NCBI GenBank assembly: GCA_900556245.1
Contig: USOC01000031.1
Location: 1 to 8,672, forward strand
Length of the DNA stretch: 8,672 bases
Reading direction: 5' to 3'
Origin: an uncultured Prevotellaceae bacterium
GTDB lineage: Bacteria > Bacteroidota > Bacteroidia > Bacteroidales > Muribaculaceae
The translations under genes were made by a program, and so were the position numbers. A model generated the notes under the pieces. The model saw only the letters and a list, made by a program, of their open reading frames with translations, did not search any database and was not told the DNA's origin. Of this stretch, positions 7,051-8,672 are shown one piece after another. How positions within the stretch are numbered: position 1 is the stretch's first letter; every line of letters starts with the position of its first letter.

Positions 7051-8085
7051 TCAGACGGTCATTTCTCCTCGGAGCGACTGTTGCATCCGGGTTTCCACTT
7101 CTTCCTGGCTTAGTCCTGCTCCGAATAGGTGCATCAGTTTTGTGACGGCGGCTTCAGTTGTGATGTCGTGCCCGCTGACCACACCGGTTGAAGACAGCGT
7201 GTCGCCTGTCTTGTATCGTCGGCTGTGGACGGCGCCGTTAATGCATTGTGAAACGTTGACGATGACGATGCCCCGTGCGATTGCTTCGCTTATTTTTTCG
7301 ATGAACCAAGGCTCGGTCTGGGCGTTTCCGGCGCCGTAGGTTTTCAGAACGATTCCCTTTATGCCTGGGGTGTCGAGCAGGTAGTCGATGGTTTGGCGGG
7401 TGATTCCCGGGAAGAGGTGTATGAACATGACGTTGCGGTCCATCCCCGTATGGAGGCGCAACGGAAGTTCCGGCTTTTGTCGCCAGAGGGCTTCGTCATG
7501 AAAGTGGATGGAGAGTCCTATTTTGGCGAGATAGGGATAGTTGTTGCTTTTGAAGGCGTTGAAAAGGTCGGCGCTCATTTTGGTGCTTCGGTTGCCTCTC
7601 CAGAGATAGTTTTCAAAGAGGATTGCCACTTCCTGCACCATCGGGTGGCCGTCGGAGGTGCGGGCCGCTGCGATTTGCAGAGCGGTGATGAGATTTTCCT
7701 CTCCGTCGGTTCTGACTTCTCCGATTGGAAGCTGTGAGCCGGTAATAATCACGGGTTTGGCGAGGTTTTCGAGCATAAAGCTCAGAGCGGACGCCGTGTA
7801 TGCCATCGTGTCGGTTCCGTGAAGCACGACGAAGCCGTCGTATTTTCCGTAGTTGTCGTAGATGCTAGTCGCCATGTCTACCCAGTGGTCCGGTTGCATG
7901 TCGGACGAGTCGATGGGCGGGTTGAATTGCAGGTTGTCGATTTCGTAGTTGAGTAACCTGATTTTCGGAACGTTGTCGATGAGATGGGCGAAATCGAAGG
8001 GTTGCAGCGATTTCGTTTCCGGATCTTCAATCATGCCGATTGTTCCGCCGGTGTAGATGATCAGAATTTTCGGTTTTTTGGTCAT
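7051..8085 (-). CDS. ansA: Type I (cytoplasmic) L-asparaginase
   Basis: Hydrolyses L-asparagine to aspartate and ammonia. The 344-residue length suits the AnsA-like type I family. The first catalytic Thr is in YTGGTIG (Thr15), substrate contacts are in DSSDM (59-63), the second catalytic triad has HGTDTMAYTASALSFML (89-105; Thr91, Asp92), and the triad Lys is in STKMSADL (Lys169). KTYGAGNA and the later NVSQCINGAV belong to the C-terminal domain. There is no signal peptide, which separates it from the periplasmic type II enzymes. The ATG at 8085 puts the TGGTIG motif about 12 residues from the N-terminus, as expected. The gene lies 227 bases upstream of pckA on the same strand. Aspartate can feed oxaloacetate for PckA, but pckA has its own candidate promoter, so a shared transcript is only possible by read-through. 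I see no convincing terminator between them. Confidence 0.95.
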   Translation of the reverse strand: MTKKPKILIIYTGGTIGMIEDPETKSLQPFDFAHLIDNVPKIRLLNYEIDNLQFNPPIDSSDMQPDHWVDMATSIYDNYGKYDGFVVLHGTDTMAYTASALSFMLENLAKPVIITGSQLPIGEVRTDGEENLITALQIAAARTSDGHPMVQEVAILFENYLWRGNRSTKMSADLFNAFKSNNYPYLAKIGLSIHFHDEALWRQKPELPLRLHTGMDRNVMFIHLFPGITRQTIDYLLDTPGIKGIVLKTYGAGNAQTEPWFIEKISEAIARGIVIVNVSQCINGAVHSRRYKTGDTLSSTGVVSGHDITTEAAVTKLMHLFGAGLSQEEVETRMQQSLRGEMTV

Positions 8086-8138
8086 TGGCTCAAATACTAA
8101 AACAAATCTTTTTGTGCGTGGTAATCTTACTTTGCAAA

Positions 8139-8146
8139 CAAAGGTA
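8139..8146 (-). promoter_or_regulatory. Candidate -7 box of the asparaginase gene
   Basis: The minus strand reads TACCTTTG, an exact TAnnTTTG match and the same 8-mer found before the flippase-like gene. It is 53 bases upstream of the asparaginase ATG. The nearest -33-like TTTG (8161-8164) is only 14 bases away, shorter than usual. Confidence 0.5.
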
Positions 8147-8193
8147 CAAAATTTTCAGAGCAAAATGTCGTCGGTTTCCATGAATCGTCGGAC

Positions 8194-8276
8194 GGCACGC
8201 CTTGCATATGTAGCAAATTGTAAGCATATTGTGCCTGTTTTTGCATAATAGCGGTTGGAAAGCGGGCATAATGCAA
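8194..8276. repeat. Cluster of GCATA repeats and inverted repeats upstream of ansA
   Basis: GCATA occurs four times on the plus strand at 8204, 8224, 8243 and 8266, at steps of 20, 19 and 23 bases. The cluster is bracketed by inverted pairs GGCAC/GTGCC (8194-8198 with 8231-8235) and TTGCAT/ATGCAA (8241-8246 with 8271-8276). It lies about 50-130 bases upstream of the asparaginase -7 box. It could be a regulator-binding array, or chance in an AT-rich gap. No regulator family is recognised. Confidence 0.3.
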
Positions 8277-8337
8277 TGAGTGCGGTGCGTTTCGCTGAAA
8301 ATTGGGAGTGTTGTGATTTTTTCGGTTGTGGAGGGTT

Positions 8338-8385
8338 AAAAAAACATAAAGGGCGAATTGGCTGCCTGCAAGCCGTTTCGCCCTT
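8338..8385 (-). terminator. Terminator of the esterase gene
   Basis: The outer stem AAGGGCGAA (8349-8357) pairs with TTCGCCCTT (8377-8385), and an inner stem GGCT/AGCC (8360-8363 with 8371-8374) extends it. On the minus strand the hairpin starts 21 bases after the esterase stop and is followed by TATG and seven T's (A's at 8338-8344). A T-tract on the other side (8392-8398) would also allow plus-strand termination. Confidence 0.7.
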
Positions 8386-8406
8386 GTTGAATTTTTTTGG
8401 ATTCGT

Positions 8407-8672
8407 TTATTTCTTGTCTTCGTTGAAGAAGTCGTCGAAAAACAGCATGTGGTCGCGAAGCGAGCGTTTCCAGTATTCCCAATTGTGTACGCCGGGCCTG
8501 GTCGTAAATTCGTGTCCGATTTTCATTTCGGCGAGCGCTTCGTGCAGGCGGCAGTTCACTTCATAGAAGAAGTCTTCTGTGCCGCAGTCGATGATGATGC
8601 GCAGCGCTCCGTCTTTCAGTTTGGGTTTTTGTGCCATAACGGTGTTCTGGTCCCATATTTCGCGGTTTTCCG
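8407..8672 (-). CDS. Esterase-family alpha/beta hydrolase, C-terminal part only
   Basis: The last 87 residues of a protein whose start lies beyond position 8672; the frame is open to the window edge, so the internal Met at 8637 is not the start. It matches the end of the PF00756 esterase family (the esterase D / antigen 85 / FrmB type). IIDCGTEDFFYEVNCRLHEAL carries the expected catalytic Asp (in GTEDF) and the helix after it. RPGVHNWEYWKRSL carries the catalytic His (in GVHNW), followed by a terminal FFDDFF segment. Whether it has a signal peptide, an extra carbohydrate-binding domain or the nucleophile Ser cannot be seen here. The substrate is unknown: members act on short acyl esters, feruloyl esters or S-formylglutathione. 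The stop is followed by a hairpin terminator. Confidence 0.85.
   Translation of the reverse strand, partial: ENREIWDQNTVMAQKPKLKDGALRIIIDCGTEDFFYEVNCRLHEALAEMKIGHEFTTRPGVHNWEYWKRSLRDHMLFFDDFFNEDKK

Larger units (their letters stand above)
8086..8406. other. Intergenic region between the esterase and asparaginase genes
   Basis: This 321-base gap holds the asparaginase promoter region (8139-8146), the GCATA repeat cluster (8194-8276) and the esterase terminator (8338-8385). The open plus-strand frame that crosses the gap (8255-8566) runs antisense into the esterase gene and shows no protein-like features. Nothing else is seen. Confidence 0.6.

Overview
The window looks like the core chromosome of a member of the Bacteroidota, most likely order Bacteroidales. 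Start codons are preceded by A-rich leaders rather than clear Shine-Dalgarno sites. Several intergenic gaps carry the TAnnTTTG box typical of the phylum's primary sigma factor. The products (a 534-residue ATP-type PEP carboxykinase, a type I asparaginase, a ksgA-mgtE pair, and a flippase-like membrane protein divergent from it) also suit that group. I cannot name a genus.

Layout. Positions 1-2050 (minus): ksgA (16S rRNA dimethyltransferase) followed by mgtE (Mg2+ channel, cut by the window start), joined by an ATGA start/stop overlap. Positions 2051-2535: a 485-base divergent gap with candidate promoters. Positions 2536-4172 (plus): a two-gene operon of an LPG-synthase-TM/flippase-like protein and a single-pass membrane protein, closed by a hairpin terminator. 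Positions 4233-5090: a more AT-rich accessory-looking patch with what may be a disrupted small ORF and a lipoprotein gene. Positions 5153-5186: a perfect hairpin terminator shared with convergent pckA (5219-6823, minus). Positions 7051-8085 (minus): ansA-type asparaginase. Positions 8086-8406: a gap with an unexplained cluster of GCATA repeats and another hairpin terminator. Positions 8407-8672 (minus): the C-terminal end of a PF00756-type esterase.

How the genes fit together. Most are housekeeping. KsgA and MgtE are translationally coupled and both relate to Mg2+-dependent ribosome function (the functional link is my inference). Asparaginase gives aspartate, which can be transaminated to oxaloacetate. 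PckA interconverts oxaloacetate and PEP, so the two sit in one metabolic neighbourhood, although pckA appears to have its own promoter. No mobile element, CRISPR array, rRNA or tRNA gene was seen, and no clearly novel multi-gene system. The points most worth a second look are the 4367-4539 small ORF, which becomes one open frame if 23 bases lying between two 10-base direct repeats are removed, and the roughly 20-base-spaced GCATA motifs upstream of the asparaginase gene.
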